Below, in pieces: positions 1-8,494 of a stretch of DNA of 64,000 nt. Position numbers and translations under genes: made by a program. Numbering within the stretch: position 1 is the first letter of the stretch; each line of letters opens with the position of its first letter. Origin of the DNA: Paenibacillus sp. DMB5 (GTDB lineage: Bacteria > Bacillota > Bacilli > Paenibacillales > Paenibacillaceae); the NCBI RefSeq assembly GCF_001517085.1, contig NZ_LRAC01000085.1, positions 1 to 64,000 on the forward strand, in the 5' to 3' direction. Under the pieces are notes generated by a model that was not told where the DNA came from, did no database searches, and worked only from the letters and a program-made list of their open reading frames with translations.

Positions 1-191
1 AGGGTTGCGCACCTTTCTTGTTGGCATGTGAGCTCGACACTTCCATGATACCAAACAAGCGAGGTGTTTTTTGTCAACTTGGCTAAATATAGCGAATTCT
101 TCTTACAGCCTCAAGGGTTTAAGCCGATTTTCTAGCTGCGAAAGTTGAGTTATTAATATGTAGTAGGTGAAAATAAAATATTACACAGCAA

Positions 192-224
192 AGCAGCCCG
201 CCTACCAAGGCCGGGCTGCTTTTA
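192..224 (+). terminator. Rho-independent terminator-like hairpin
   Basis: A 9-bp GC-rich stem (AGCAGCCCG at 192-200 with CGGGCTGCT at 212-220) is followed by TTTTATT. The T tract favours the plus strand, so it probably ends a transcript that began left of the window. It also lies just past the end of the reverse-strand anti-sigma gene and could serve that side. Confidence 0.6.
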
Positions 225-264
225 TTAGTATCATCAGGCCCGTTGCCGCGGGCTACCGCCATCC

Positions 265-1221
265 TTATGGAGTCATGCTGTCCCACAGCGCCTGGAATGC
301 GCCGGATTCGACTTCAAAGAACACCGGTGCATTGCCATAGCGTACGAGCCCCTGGCCGAAGAGCACCAGCTGAACCTGTGCTTTATCTTCCAGCTCCAGA
401 TAGACAATCTTGCGGTCTTCGCCATCGTAGATGCCTTGCTCCATCAGCGGCTCGGCAGCAAGCGGTTTAGCGGCCTGGAGTGCTGTCACGAAGTTATCCA
501 GCGCTTCACCGCCAGCAAGCGGTGCATACTGCTGAAGGCCGTTGTTCCAGCTGTGGAAGCTTTCCCACTGGGCCGAGGCGATCCGGCCTTCTAGGTTCAG
601 CTTGCCGATCAGGTCGGCGCCGCTGTTTACGGTGATGCCGTTTGTATGCTCATACAGATCGGCAAATACCTGACCGTCGATTTCCGAGTAGGACATGATC
701 AGGAACCCGGAATCGTAACCTTTTACCGTATAGATATCTGTCACGCCAATGTTGGAGGCGAGCTCGGTGTAGCCATCCTTGCCGGTCCATTCGTCAATGC
801 CGCCTGTAGTGGTCCCCAGCTTGTCGCCGAGCAGGGCGGCAGCGTCTGCAGCATCAATGCGGGTAGCGGACTGTGTATACACATTGCCCTCATATACAAC
901 CAAGGCGAGCATGCTTGCCTTGACCTGGGAATCCGGATCAGGCAGCTCCACCTTAGGGATGGTGATGCCCGTTCCCAGGTCAACCTGGGCTACCTGTGCC
1001 GGTGCTGCCGGGCTGTTAATCTGCTGCCAGATAGTCGGCCCTGCAAGGCCAATTCCGGCGGCGATTACCAGGCTTGCTGCGATGTACATTGTTTTGCGCG
1101 GGCGTTTACGCTCCTGCTGCTGCTGTTCCAGCCTGCTGATCAATCCGTTTTTCATCTCTTCACCTGGTTTCATAGAATCCACCGCTTTCTTGTATTGTTG
1201 TCGAAATTGTTTGTCGTTCAC
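265..1221 (-). CDS. Putative membrane-anchored anti-sigma factor
   Basis: Protein of 318 aa with a charged N-terminal segment of about 43 residues rich in Gln, Lys and Arg, one predicted transmembrane helix at about residues 44-62, and a long extracytoplasmic domain with no motif I recognise. This layout is typical of anti-sigma factors that hold an ECF sigma at the membrane. The GTG start (1219-1221) overlaps the stop of the upstream sigma gene as GTGA, with GGAAGGAG in front, so the two are translationally coupled. The assignment rests on topology and context; there is no recognisable zinc-finger anti-sigma motif. The sensed signal is unknown. Confidence 0.65.
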   Translation of the reverse strand: MNDKQFRQQYKKAVDSMKPGEEMKNGLISRLEQQQQERKRPRKTMYIAASLVIAAGIGLAGPTIWQQINSPAAPAQVAQVDLGTGITIPKVELPDPDSQVKASMLALVVYEGNVYTQSATRIDAADAAALLGDKLGTTTGGIDEWTGKDGYTELASNIGVTDIYTVKGYDSGFLIMSYSEIDGQVFADLYEHTNGITVNSGADLIGKLNLEGRIASAQWESFHSWNNGLQQYAPLAGGEALDNFVTALQAAKPLAAEPLMEQGIYDGEDRKIVYLELEDKAQVQLVLFGQGLVRYGNAPVFFEVESGAFQALWDSMTP

Positions 1222-1712
1222 TCGGTTTCCGCTCCTTCCAGTTCCAGTTTTAACAGCTGCCGTCCCCGTTGAAGCCTCATCTTCACAGCGGACTCGCTGA
1301 TCTGCAGAATACTGCTGATTTCCTGGACAGGATAATCCTCGTAGTAATACAAATGAATCACTGTTTTGAGCTTCACGGGCAAGGCCAGCACCAGCTGCAG
1401 CAGCGCCAGATCCATCGGACTGTCTGCCGCCAGCGCGTCGGCGCCGTCCAGCTTAACTTCACGTTTGCGCCAGCCTCTGCCCAGCATCGTTTTGCAGGTG
1501 TTGGTAAGCACTCGGATCAGCCAGGCTTTCTGGTGCTCGGCATCATTGAAATCCGGCGCTTTTTCCATCAGCTTGATGAATGTATCCTGAACGGCCTCCT
1601 CGGCATCCTGGCGTCTGCCCAAATGGATCATAGCAATCCTGAATAGCATATCTGAATAAGCCTCGTAACTCTTTATCACATGATTTCCCGGCCGGATCAT
1701 GGATCGCTGCAT
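1218..1712 (-). CDS. ECF-family RNA polymerase sigma factor
   Basis: Protein of 164 aa, normal for an ECF (group 4) sigma. Region 2 carries the DAEEAVQDTF signature near residue 38, and region 4 carries a helix-turn-helix (PVQEISSILQISESAVKMRL) near residues 128-147. It would direct RNA polymerase to a small regulon and is probably released by the adjacent anti-sigma. The ATG at 1712 is preceded by an excellent RBS (AAAGGAGGTC, 1721-1730); an in-frame ATG four codons later has no such site. It is divergent from the lipoprotein gene at 1912, a possible target. ECF genes often autoregulate, but I found no convincing promoter pair to show it here. Confidence 0.9.
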   Translation of the reverse strand: MQRSMIRPGNHVIKSYEAYSDMLFRIAMIHLGRRQDAEEAVQDTFIKLMEKAPDFNDAEHQKAWLIRVLTNTCKTMLGRGWRKREVKLDGADALAADSPMDLALLQLVLALPVKLKTVIHLYYYEDYPVQEISSILQISESAVKMRLQRGRQLLKLELEGAETE

Positions 1713-1911
1713 AATGCAATGACCTCCTTTATACCTGTAACACCATTACGAACGGCATTTGGTCACATTTTGTTTCCGGGAATTTAAATATCACGCTGTC
1801 ATGTCAGCTAAATCTGATTATGCCAAGGGGAAACGGGGTAAAATCCGGTAAGTCTGCATACCTTATTTTGGAAAATGGTATGTGACCTTTAACAGATGAA
1901 GGGGTGAGGAT

Positions 1912-2457
1912 ATGTATAGCAGAAAATATTTTGCAGGAATCGGTCTGGTGCTGGCCGCTATTACCATGAGCGCCTGCAGCAGCAATAATAAGGCGGATAA
2001 CGCAGCTTCGATGGTTCAGCCATCTGCACCAGCTGCTACGCCAGAAGCGGCCGCTTCGGTCCAGCCGTCTGCATCGGCCGCGCCGGCGGCTACTGATCAG
2101 GCTGCTGCACAGCCGGCTGCGGGAGCTGCATCAGAAGGACTGCCGGAGAATTTACCTGATGACTTCCCGCTCCCGGAAGATGCTGTGATCAGCGTGTCGC
2201 ATTCGGAGGAGAATGAGGGCAAGAAGGCGGCTCTGCTCATTTTCAAGACCAATGAGAGCATGGAATCTGTAACCAAAACGTACAAGGATTATTTCGCTGA
2301 TAAGCTGGGAAGTGAGGCTGTACAAACAATAGATGAGAAGAATCTGATTATCCAGGGCAACTCGCCGGACAATACGCAAGTCTGGTCTGTCATTGGAGGC
2401 GAGCTGTCGGCTGAACCCGGTATGGTTGAGCTTAATATTACCTGGTCAGAGCTTTGA
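1912..2457 (+). CDS. Small secreted lipoprotein, unknown function
   Basis: Protein of 181 aa with a type II signal peptide: hydrophobic segment then lipobox MSAC with the lipidated Cys at residue 22. Residues 25-80 are a low-complexity Ala/Pro/Ser/Gln tether typical of Gram-positive surface lipoproteins. The C-terminal 100 residues form a compact alpha/beta domain (ALLIFKTNESMESVTKTYKDY) resembling small domains on other Paenibacillus lipoproteins; I cannot name the family. GATGAAGGGGTGAGG supplies the RBS. It is transcribed divergently from the sigma/anti-sigma pair and ends in a strong terminator, so it is monocistronic. Confidence 0.75.
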   Translation: MYSRKYFAGIGLVLAAITMSACSSNNKADNAASMVQPSAPAATPEAAASVQPSASAAPAATDQAAAQPAAGAASEGLPENLPDDFPLPEDAVISVSHSEENEGKKAALLIFKTNESMESVTKTYKDYFADKLGSEAVQTIDEKNLIIQGNSPDNTQVWSVIGGELSAEPGMVELNITWSEL

Positions 2458-2474
2458 GTATTGATACAAAAAAC

Positions 2475-2504
2475 AAAAAACCAGCCTTTACAGGCTGGTT
2501 TTTT
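2475..2504 (+). terminator. Rho-independent terminator
   Basis: CCAGCCT/AGGCTGG stem (2481-2487 and 2492-2498) with a 4-nt loop, flanked by A6 and followed by T6. It ends the lipoprotein transcript, and the A/T extensions give about 13 paired bases in total. Confidence 0.9.
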
Positions 2505-2633
2505 GCGGGAGCGCGACAATGTGCACAAACTCCAGAAGGATCAATCTTCCATTTACCGCTATCTAACCTTCGGCCTTTGTAGTAAACTGATAACCTTGGA
2601 ATAAATTCCATTTTTATCAAGGGGGCTTACTGT

Positions 2634-3422
2634 ATGCAGGAACAACTGGCACGTGCCAACAAGGCGGCTTGGGAAACGAAGGCTTATCAGGCTTGGGTGC
2701 AGCATCACGGAACACCCGAGGCGCTTGCCGGAGAATTGAAGAAGGACCCCCGGCATCCGCTGCGTTACTGGCTGAAATACACAGGTGATCCATCCGGCAA
2801 AAAAGTCCTTAACCTGCTTGGCTCCCACGGCAGAAAAGCGATTCCCCTGGCCCTGCTAGGCGCAGAGGTGACAGTAGTCGATATTTCGGCGGAGAACCGC
2901 CGGTATGCCATTGAGGTTGCGGCGGCAGCGGGTGTGCAGCTGAATTATATCTGCTCGGATGTCCTGCATATCCCGGATGAAGAAACGCTCGGGCAATTCG
3001 ATTATGTGCTGATGGAGTTTGGGGTTTTGCATTATTTTACTGATCTGAAGCCGTTGTTCACACTTGTGAATCGCAGGCTGGGTGTGGATGGCCGGCTGCT
3101 GCTGACGGATTTTCATCCGTTTGCCAGGGCCTGGAAGACCACAGAGACGCTCCGGCAGCCGACAGGCAACTATTTTGACGATACGGTCCGGGAAGGTGAG
3201 GTGGCCTTTGCCAGGCTGCTCCCGGAATCAGAGCGTTCAGGATTATCCAGCGTTCTGACGAGGGCGTGGACAGTGGGCGATATTCTTACAGCAGTCGCAG
3301 CGAGCGGGCTGTATATCCGTACCTTTGAAGAGATTCGTAACGCGGCCGATCCGAGCTTTCCCGAGTTTTATACCCTGATCGCCGACAAAAAAGATGTGCA
3401 GCTGTCTCCGCTGAAACCCTGA
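2634..3422 (+). CDS. Class I SAM-dependent methyltransferase
   Basis: Protein of 262 aa with a Rossmann-type methyltransferase core. Motif I is a slightly unusual LNLLGSHGRKA near residue 61, followed by the acidic end of strand beta-2 in EVTVVDIS, motif II-like ICSDVLHIP, and motif IV FDYVLMEFGVLHYF. It transfers a methyl group from S-adenosylmethionine; the acceptor cannot be told from sequence. The first 45 residues (WETKAYQAWVQHHG) are seen in a group of Bacillus and Paenibacillus methyltransferases of unknown substrate. The ATG at 2634 has AAGGGGG upstream. It appears to be a stand-alone gene. Confidence 0.85.
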   Translation: MQEQLARANKAAWETKAYQAWVQHHGTPEALAGELKKDPRHPLRYWLKYTGDPSGKKVLNLLGSHGRKAIPLALLGAEVTVVDISAENRRYAIEVAAAAGVQLNYICSDVLHIPDEETLGQFDYVLMEFGVLHYFTDLKPLFTLVNRRLGVDGRLLLTDFHPFARAWKTTETLRQPTGNYFDDTVREGEVAFARLLPESERSGLSSVLTRAWTVGDILTAVAASGLYIRTFEEIRNAADPSFPEFYTLIADKKDVQLSPLKP

Positions 3423-3488
3423 TTGTAGGCATTAGACAACCAGACGTAAGCATATGGGTACATAAAACACAATTGGGGTGGTGGACCA

Positions 3489-3695
3489 GTGCTGCGTAAC
3501 CAGGAGTTCAGAGTTTATATCATTACCAAAGGGGACATTCTCCGGTTTGTGGCGATAGAGATTGTGCTTGGAACGATGACCTACTCTATTGCGATGAAGT
3601 TGTTCCATAACGTGATTTTGGCGAGTGCAGGCGGCTGGGCCGGGACAGAAGGCTTCAAGAGGCTGATTATGCTGAAGAATCTATTGGCAAAATGA
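3489..3695 (+). CDS. Small hypothetical protein, 68 aa
   Basis: The GTG start at 3489 is preceded by GGGGTGGTGG (about 3475-3484). The product is 68 aa with a possible membrane-interacting segment around residues 18-48 (ILRFVAIEIVLGTMTYSIAM) and a basic C-terminus. A terminator lies immediately downstream, which supports a real short gene. I do not recognise the family. Confidence 0.5.
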   Translation: MLRNQEFRVYIITKGDILRFVAIEIVLGTMTYSIAMKLFHNVILASAGGWAGTEGFKRLIMLKNLLAK

Positions 3696-3711
3696 ACATA
3701 TCAGCAGGGCG

Positions 3712-3738
3712 GGCCATCCTTATAAGGATGGTCTTTTT
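3712..3738 (+). terminator. Rho-independent terminator
   Basis: CCATCCTT/AAGGATGG inverted repeat with a very short loop, followed by T5 (3734-3738), 17 bases after the 68-aa gene. Confidence 0.85.
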
Positions 3739-3793
3739 GTAGAAGACTGATTCGAGGAGAGAGGCAGCGACCGGGCATTCCCGTTACATAATC

Positions 3794-3824
3794 TTGACCT
3801 TAGGTCTGACCTAAGGTTTATCAT
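3794..3824 (+). promoter_or_regulatory. MerR-type promoter with palindromic operator
   Basis: A -35 TTGACC (3794-3799) and -10 TATCAT (3819-3824) are separated by 19 bp, the over-long spacer that is the hallmark of MerR-family controlled promoters. A perfect palindrome (3797-3817; arms ACCTTAGGTC and GACCTAAGGT around one T) fills the spacer. The MerR-family gene starts 33 bp downstream, so autoregulation is the natural reading. Confidence 0.85.
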
Positions 3825-3856
3825 AGGGATACATACTTGGAAGCGGGGGATGGCTG

Positions 3857-4658
3857 ATGCAGAAAGAGATTACCATTAGCGAGCTGGCCAGGCTCATGCA
3901 GGTTTCGGTTCACCAGATCCGTTATTTTGAGGAAAAAGAGCTTCTGCTGCCCGCCTACACCGATTCGAACCAGTACCGTAAATACAGCATCGACCAGATC
4001 TTACCGGCTGTCACAAATTCTGCTGCTCCGCAAGCTGGGGATGCCGGTTCAATCAATAAAAGAATGTATGACGGAGGATAACCCTGAACTGGCAGAGCAG
4101 AGGCTTAAGTATTCGCAGACAGAGATCAGCAGAGAAATTGCACGGCTGCAGCAGCTGCAGCATTTCATCGGCAAGGTGCTGCAGGAGCATCATGAGTTTC
4201 AGAAGGAGGAGCAGAATTATCATGTAAAACGGCGTGAAGCGCAGGCTTTGCGGGAGTGGTTCAGGCTGGAGGCCCAAATGACACTTGATGCGGGAAAGCT
4301 GGCTGAACATAAGAGTGTGCTTGAGGGACTATTCGAGGCGGATATTCATTACCTTTACGATGGCTCGGGAACGGTTATCTTGTATATCGCTGAGGAGCCG
4401 GGTGAGGAGGGCGACCGGATCCTGCCGGCAGGAGAATACCTCTCTTATTCGGTGCAGGCTGCCGGTGAGGGGGAGCTTGAACAGCATATAGAGAAGTTCA
4501 GTCACCATGCTGAAAAGGAATACCGCCCAATGTCAGGACCGCTAATCATTATTGAAAAATCGTACCTCTCCCTGTTCAGCCAAGACAAGCTTCATTACGA
4601 ACTTCTGCTCTGCATAAATCCTGATGATACTTCAGCTAAAGGCACAGAGGAAGGATGA
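3857..4658 (+). pseudogene. MerR-family regulator with one-base frameshift
   Basis: The N-terminal winged-helix MerR domain (ITISELARLMQVSVHQIRYF) reads in one frame, but after SIDQI the reading continues into nonsense and stops at 4081. The correct continuation (YRLSQILLLRKLGMPVQSI) is in the +1 frame and runs to 4658. One extra T at about 4001-4002 (ATCTTACC instead of ATCTACC) explains this. Repaired, the protein is 266 aa: HTH, dimerisation coiled coil at about 95-135, and a C-terminal domain (about 150-260) resembling GyrI/BmrR-type drug-binding domains. Its probable targets are its own palindromic promoter and the genes behind it. It is either a recent pseudogene or a sequence error. 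Confidence 0.85.
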
Positions 4659-4952
4659 CAAACCGGCCGATTACTATTGAGAACATGCAGCCCAAATACA
4701 ACCGCGAGGTCAGTTTTCTGCTGGCTCACGTTTTTCAGGAAAAATTCGCTGCGCTGACAAAGCTGGATATCCGCTCACTTGCTAATCCGGCAGGCACAGG
4801 AGTTTATGCGGAATCAGCCGGAGCTGCATTATCTGAGTCTGCATGTCCCAGGCAGTAACGGGCAGGCCAGACGCCTGTACGAGCGGCTCTCGTTCAGCAC
4901 ATCTTCGGAGGAGCACGGCCTGCTTAGCCGGTTAACAAGGGGGTTCATCTCT
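4655..4952 (+). pseudogene. Remnant of a GNAT acetyltransferase
   Basis: The start overlaps the MerR stop (ATGA). The first 30 residues (ITIENMQPKYNREVSFLLAH) look like a GNAT N-terminus. Reading then jumps frame at about 4770, and a second frame supplies a typical GNAT C-terminus (LLIRQAQEF, then LHYLSLHVPGSNGQARRLYERL). The middle, which should include the acetyl-CoA-binding motif A, is missing: roughly 60-80 residues compared with a usual 150-aa enzyme. The C-terminal piece is open in frame into the following hydrolase gene, so an automated caller could fuse the two wrongly. Unlike the MerR frameshift, this is a real internal deletion. Confidence 0.75.
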
Positions 4953-5957
4953 ATGAAAAAGAAAGCTATCACTTTAGCAATTGTAATCGTGCTTATTATG
5001 CTGGGTGCGGCTTTATATATTTTGCGGCAAAATACTTTCGATATGGTAGAGCAGCCGGTAGAAATCTCTACACCGCAGGGTAAATTGACCGGTCTGCTGA
5101 CGCTGCCCAAGCATGCTTCCGGCAAGCATGGGCTGGTGCTGTTTATTCACGGCGACGGGCCGGTCAACGCCTCCCATAATGATGGATATAAACCGCTGTG
5201 GGAGCGGCTTGCTTCGCTGGGCTTTGCTTCTCTTTCCTTTAACAAAAGAGGGATCGGCGGGTCGGAAGGGAACTGGCTGGACCAGAGCATCAGTGACCGG
5301 GTGGAGGAGGCACGCCAGGCGCTGGTCTGGGCCAGAGAACAGCCTTCCATAGACAGCAGCAGGATCGGGGTATGGGGAGCCAGCCAGGCAGGCTGGGTCA
5401 TACCAAAGCTTGCCGAGGCTGAGCCGCTTGCGTTCAGCATTCTCGTCTCACCGGCCATCAGCTGGCTCAGGCAGGGAGCGTACAACACGGAGCAGCAGAT
5501 GCTCAAAGAAGGCTATAGCACAGATGAAATCAGCAGTCAGATGGCCTATGAGCAGCGGGTTAATGAGCTTTTGCAGCAGGGGGCGGCTTATGAGGAATAT
5601 GTACAGCTTGATCATCCCGGGAAAATAATGTCCAGGGCACGCTGGACCTTTGTCAGCCGGAATTTCACCGCGGACGCGGAAAAGGATCTGCGGAACTTCA
5701 AGTCTCCTCTACTTTTGCTGCTGGGGGATGACGATATTAATGTAGATGTACAAGAAACGGAGCGGGTGTACCGGGAGCGCATCCTGCCTTCCTCCCTGCT
5801 CACAGTCAAGGTGTTTCCGGATACTGAGCACTCCATGCTCAGGACGGCAACAGCGGATTCCAGCCTGCGGGCGACTCTAATCAGCCTGTTTGCACCAAGA
5901 AAAATCACTGTGGAAGGCTACATGGAACAGATTGAGCTGTTCCTGCGGGAGATATAA
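4953..5957 (+). CDS. Membrane-anchored alpha/beta hydrolase
   Basis: Protein of 334 aa. I chose the ATG at 4953 because AAGGGGG lies just upstream and it opens a signal-anchor (MKKKAITLAIVIVLIMLG); upstream in-frame codons belong to the GNAT remnant. The alpha/beta-hydrolase fold shows the oxyanion strand VLFIHGDGP, the nucleophile elbow WGASQAGW with Ser144, an Asp candidate in LLGDDDIN (about 259-261) and His293 in DTEHSM. Similar proteins are annotated as dienelactone-hydrolase-like or acyl-peptidase-like esterases; the substrate is unknown. It probably shares the MerR-controlled transcript. Confidence 0.8.
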   Translation: MKKKAITLAIVIVLIMLGAALYILRQNTFDMVEQPVEISTPQGKLTGLLTLPKHASGKHGLVLFIHGDGPVNASHNDGYKPLWERLASLGFASLSFNKRGIGGSEGNWLDQSISDRVEEARQALVWAREQPSIDSSRIGVWGASQAGWVIPKLAEAEPLAFSILVSPAISWLRQGAYNTEQQMLKEGYSTDEISSQMAYEQRVNELLQQGAAYEEYVQLDHPGKIMSRARWTFVSRNFTADAEKDLRNFKSPLLLLLGDDDINVDVQETERVYRERILPSSLLTVKVFPDTEHSMLRTATADSSLRATLISLFAPRKITVEGYMEQIELFLREI

Positions 5958-6024
5958 GGGCACATAAAGGACATAACATCCAGTTATGCTAGTACCAATA
6001 ACATGTTTGAAGGCGGGGACTGGA

Positions 6025-6705
6025 TTGAAGAAGAAGCTTCTGCTCGTCGAGGATGAAATCCGGATCCGCGAGCTGGTGTCAGATTATTTCATACAAAATG
6101 GCTGGGAAGTATACGAAGCGGACAACGGGCAGGATGCCCTGCTCTGGTTCAGCTCCCAGCTGCCGGATCTGATCATCCTGGATATTATGATGCCCAGGCT
6201 GAACGGGTTCGAGGTGTGCCGGGAGATCCGCCGGCAATCAGCGGTTCCGATTATTCTGCTGACGGCAAAGTCTGCAGATGACGATAAAATATACGGCTTT
6301 GAAGCGGGAGCAGACGATTATGTGACAAAGCCGTTCAGCCCAAAGGTGCTGGTAGCGCGGGCCAATGCGCTGATGAAGCGGGTGGAGGGCGGTCACCTGC
6401 CGGATTCCGGCAGCCTCAAATTTGGCGCTGCTGTCTTTAATACCTCTGCCCACCGGCTGGAAATCGGAGGTGCAGAGGTGGAGCTTGCCCCCAAGGAATA
6501 TGAGCTGTTATGGCTGCTGATCCGCAATAAAGGCATTGCTGTCTCCCGCGATACCATTCTCAGCCGGGTCTGGGGCATTGAATTTGACGGGGATTCCCGG
6601 GTCGTTGACAGCCATATCAAGAAGCTGCGCAGCAAGCTGGGCGCAGAGTCACGCTGTATCCGTACGGTGGTCGGCACCGGCTATATGTTCGAGGAAGAAG
6701 CATGA
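6025..6705 (+). CDS. OmpR/PhoB-family response regulator
   Basis: Protein of 226 aa, the normal length. I start it at the TTG at 6025, preceded by AAGGCGGGG, because the receiver begins immediately there (KKKLLLVEDE); the upstream ATG at 5986 adds 13 residues with no RBS. The receiver carries the acidic pocket, phospho-acceptor Asp53 (ILDIMMP) and Lys in TKPFSP. A winged-helix DNA-binding domain occupies about residues 130-226. Its stop overlaps the start of the histidine kinase, its evident partner. The target genes may include the phospholipid genes downstream (inference from position only). Confidence 0.95.
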   Translation: MKKKLLLVEDEIRIRELVSDYFIQNGWEVYEADNGQDALLWFSSQLPDLIILDIMMPRLNGFEVCREIRRQSAVPIILLTAKSADDDKIYGFEAGADDYVTKPFSPKVLVARANALMKRVEGGHLPDSGSLKFGAAVFNTSAHRLEIGGAEVELAPKEYELLWLLIRNKGIAVSRDTILSRVWGIEFDGDSRVVDSHIKKLRSKLGAESRCIRTVVGTGYMFEEEA

Positions 6706-8453
6706 GAAGGCAGGGAATTACCTTTAAGCTGTTTGTGATGACCGTGATCTTTTTTCTCTGCTTTTACGGAATGGTCATTCTGGGCCAGCTGCTATTCTTT
6801 GACGGCTTCTACCAGCATCAGAAGGAGGGCAAGGTCGAAAAGCATCTCAAAACCTTTGGTGCCAGCTACACCAGTGAGCAATGGACCGGCAGCCGGCTGT
6901 CTCAGGAGCTGGTCCGTTTTATGCTGCGCAACAAGACACAGCTGGCGATTGTGAAGCTGGACGGCAAAATGAATTCGGACGACCCGTATCATATGAAGCT
7001 GCGGATGAAGGATGGCAGGGAGCTGGTTGTTTCCCTGTCGATGTTCATGAGCGAATACGGGGACGAGCTGAGGGCAGCGGATATCAAGGAAGAGGATACG
7101 CTGACGCTTGAGGGCGAGCTTTTTGAAGAGGACAGCAGCAGCACTCAGGACCTGATCTATCCTGTAAGCATAACCGCCGGCAGCAGAACGATAGGAATGC
7201 ATGAAGAGGGTATGACACGGCTGTCCGGAACCGTCACAGAAATTGTATTGCCGGATCTCAAGCTATGGAATCCGCGTCAGGGGATTCTGCTGGAGGCGCT
7301 GGAAGAGTGGTTCCCTCTGACGTCTGAGCAAAAGGCGGATCTGGAGCAGCTGGAAATGCAAAAGCAGGAGTGGACCGCCCCTTGGAGCGGGATCCGCAAT
7401 TCTGTCATTATTCTGCCTGTTCAGCGGCCCGGCGGAGAGATAGAGCTGCTGTTCACGGTTACCTCTCTGCAGGATGTCAAGGATTCGAATGAAGCGCTGC
7501 GCTGGTTCTTTTTATATCTGGGGCTGGGCGGGCTAGCGCTGATTCTGGTACTCTCGCTGTTCTTCTCCAAGATGGTCACCAGGCCGCTGATCAAGCTGAA
7601 CAATATCGCCAAACGGATGGTCTCACTGGACTTTACAGGCGATAACTCGATCCGGCAAAAGGACGAGCTGGGCAGCCTGTCAAACAGCATGTTTACCTTG
7701 TCGGTAAGCCTGGATTCGGCGCTGCGCGAGCTGCGTGAGGCTAACCGCCAGCTGGTGGAAGAGATGGAGCATAAACAGCGGATGGAGATTATGCAGCAGG
7801 ACTTTTTTGCCAATGCCTCGCATGAGCTGAAGACTCCGCTAAGTATTATTAAGGGCTTCGCTGAGGGACTGGAGGATGGTGTGAGTGCTGGCAAGCAGGA
7901 TCACTACATTAAGGTCATTATTGAGGAAGCCGACAAAATGGAGTTTCTGGTAAAGGATATGCTGGATCTGGCCAGGCTGGAGTCTGGCACCATTAAGCTG
8001 CAGAAGAGCTCTTTTATGCTGAGTGAGCTGACAGAAAAGGTAGCTGACAAGCTGATCCATCTGCTGGAGGGCAAGGGGCTGAAGGTGGTTGTTATTCCGG
8101 TGAACGAGCCGCCGGTGTATGCCGACAGCAGCTGGATCGAACAGGTGGTGCTTAATTTCATGACCAATGCCATCCGGCATGCAGACGAAGGAAGCACGGT
8201 GACCGTCAGGATAGATGGCCAGGGGCAGGCCTGTGTGTTCAGCATTCATAATCAGGGTGAGCCTGTACCGCAGGATCAGCTGCAGCAGATCTGGGAACGG
8301 TTCTACCGGGCTGAGCCCTCCCGCAGCCGGCTGACAGGCGGAACCGGGCTGGGGCTGTCCATTGCCAAACGGATTCTGGATATGCACGGCTGCCGGTATG
8401 CAGTGAAAAACATCGGAAATGGCGTCTGTTTCAGTGTGTACTTTGAAGGCTGA
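6702..8453 (+). CDS. Sensor histidine kinase
   Basis: Protein of 583 aa. The order is: first TM helix (about 8-28), a large extracellular sensor of about 230 residues of unknown fold, second TM (about 268-288), HAMP linker (about 290-342), HisKA with phospho-acceptor His374 (ASHELKTPL), then HATPase_c with N box NFMTNAIRHA and G boxes GGTGLGLSIA. It autophosphorylates and passes phosphate to the regulator encoded just upstream, with ATGA overlap showing coupling. The stimulus is unknown. A gap of about 40 bp separates it from the pssA-like gene, so read-through is likely. Confidence 0.95.
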   Translation: MRRQGITFKLFVMTVIFFLCFYGMVILGQLLFFDGFYQHQKEGKVEKHLKTFGASYTSEQWTGSRLSQELVRFMLRNKTQLAIVKLDGKMNSDDPYHMKLRMKDGRELVVSLSMFMSEYGDELRAADIKEEDTLTLEGELFEEDSSSTQDLIYPVSITAGSRTIGMHEEGMTRLSGTVTEIVLPDLKLWNPRQGILLEALEEWFPLTSEQKADLEQLEMQKQEWTAPWSGIRNSVIILPVQRPGGEIELLFTVTSLQDVKDSNEALRWFFLYLGLGGLALILVLSLFFSKMVTRPLIKLNNIAKRMVSLDFTGDNSIRQKDELGSLSNSMFTLSVSLDSALRELREANRQLVEEMEHKQRMEIMQQDFFANASHELKTPLSIIKGFAEGLEDGVSAGKQDHYIKVIIEEADKMEFLVKDMLDLARLESGTIKLQKSSFMLSELTEKVADKLIHLLEGKGLKVVVIPVNEPPVYADSSWIEQVVLNFMTNAIRHADEGSTVTVRIDGQGQACVFSIHNQGEPVPQDQLQQIWERFYRAEPSRSRLTGGTGLGLSIAKRILDMHGCRYAVKNIGNGVCFSVYFEG

Positions 8454-8494
8454 GCAGACATGCGGCATTGAGGCCGGAAAAGGAGTGAACCGTT

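Noticed and set aside
1..191. Possible partial gene at the left edge
   Set aside because: No frame of useful length with coding character was seen; the hairpin at 192-224 suggests only the tail of an upstream transcript.
646..1646. Long plus-strand open frames opposite the sigma/anti-sigma genes
   Set aside because: They are the antisense of strongly supported reverse-strand genes, have no RBS, and give Cys/Arg-rich proteins without domain signs.
1761..1887. ATGTGACC octamer in both divergent promoter regions as an ECF -35 element
   Set aside because: Spacing to the start codon differs strongly between the two sides (about 50 and 25 bases), and the plus-strand copy would put the -10 in the RBS. 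Chance is likelier.
4779..5957. A single 392-aa GNAT-hydrolase fusion
   Set aside because: The GNAT part is only a C-terminal remnant without its cofactor site, and a clear RBS and signal-anchor start the hydrolase at 4953.
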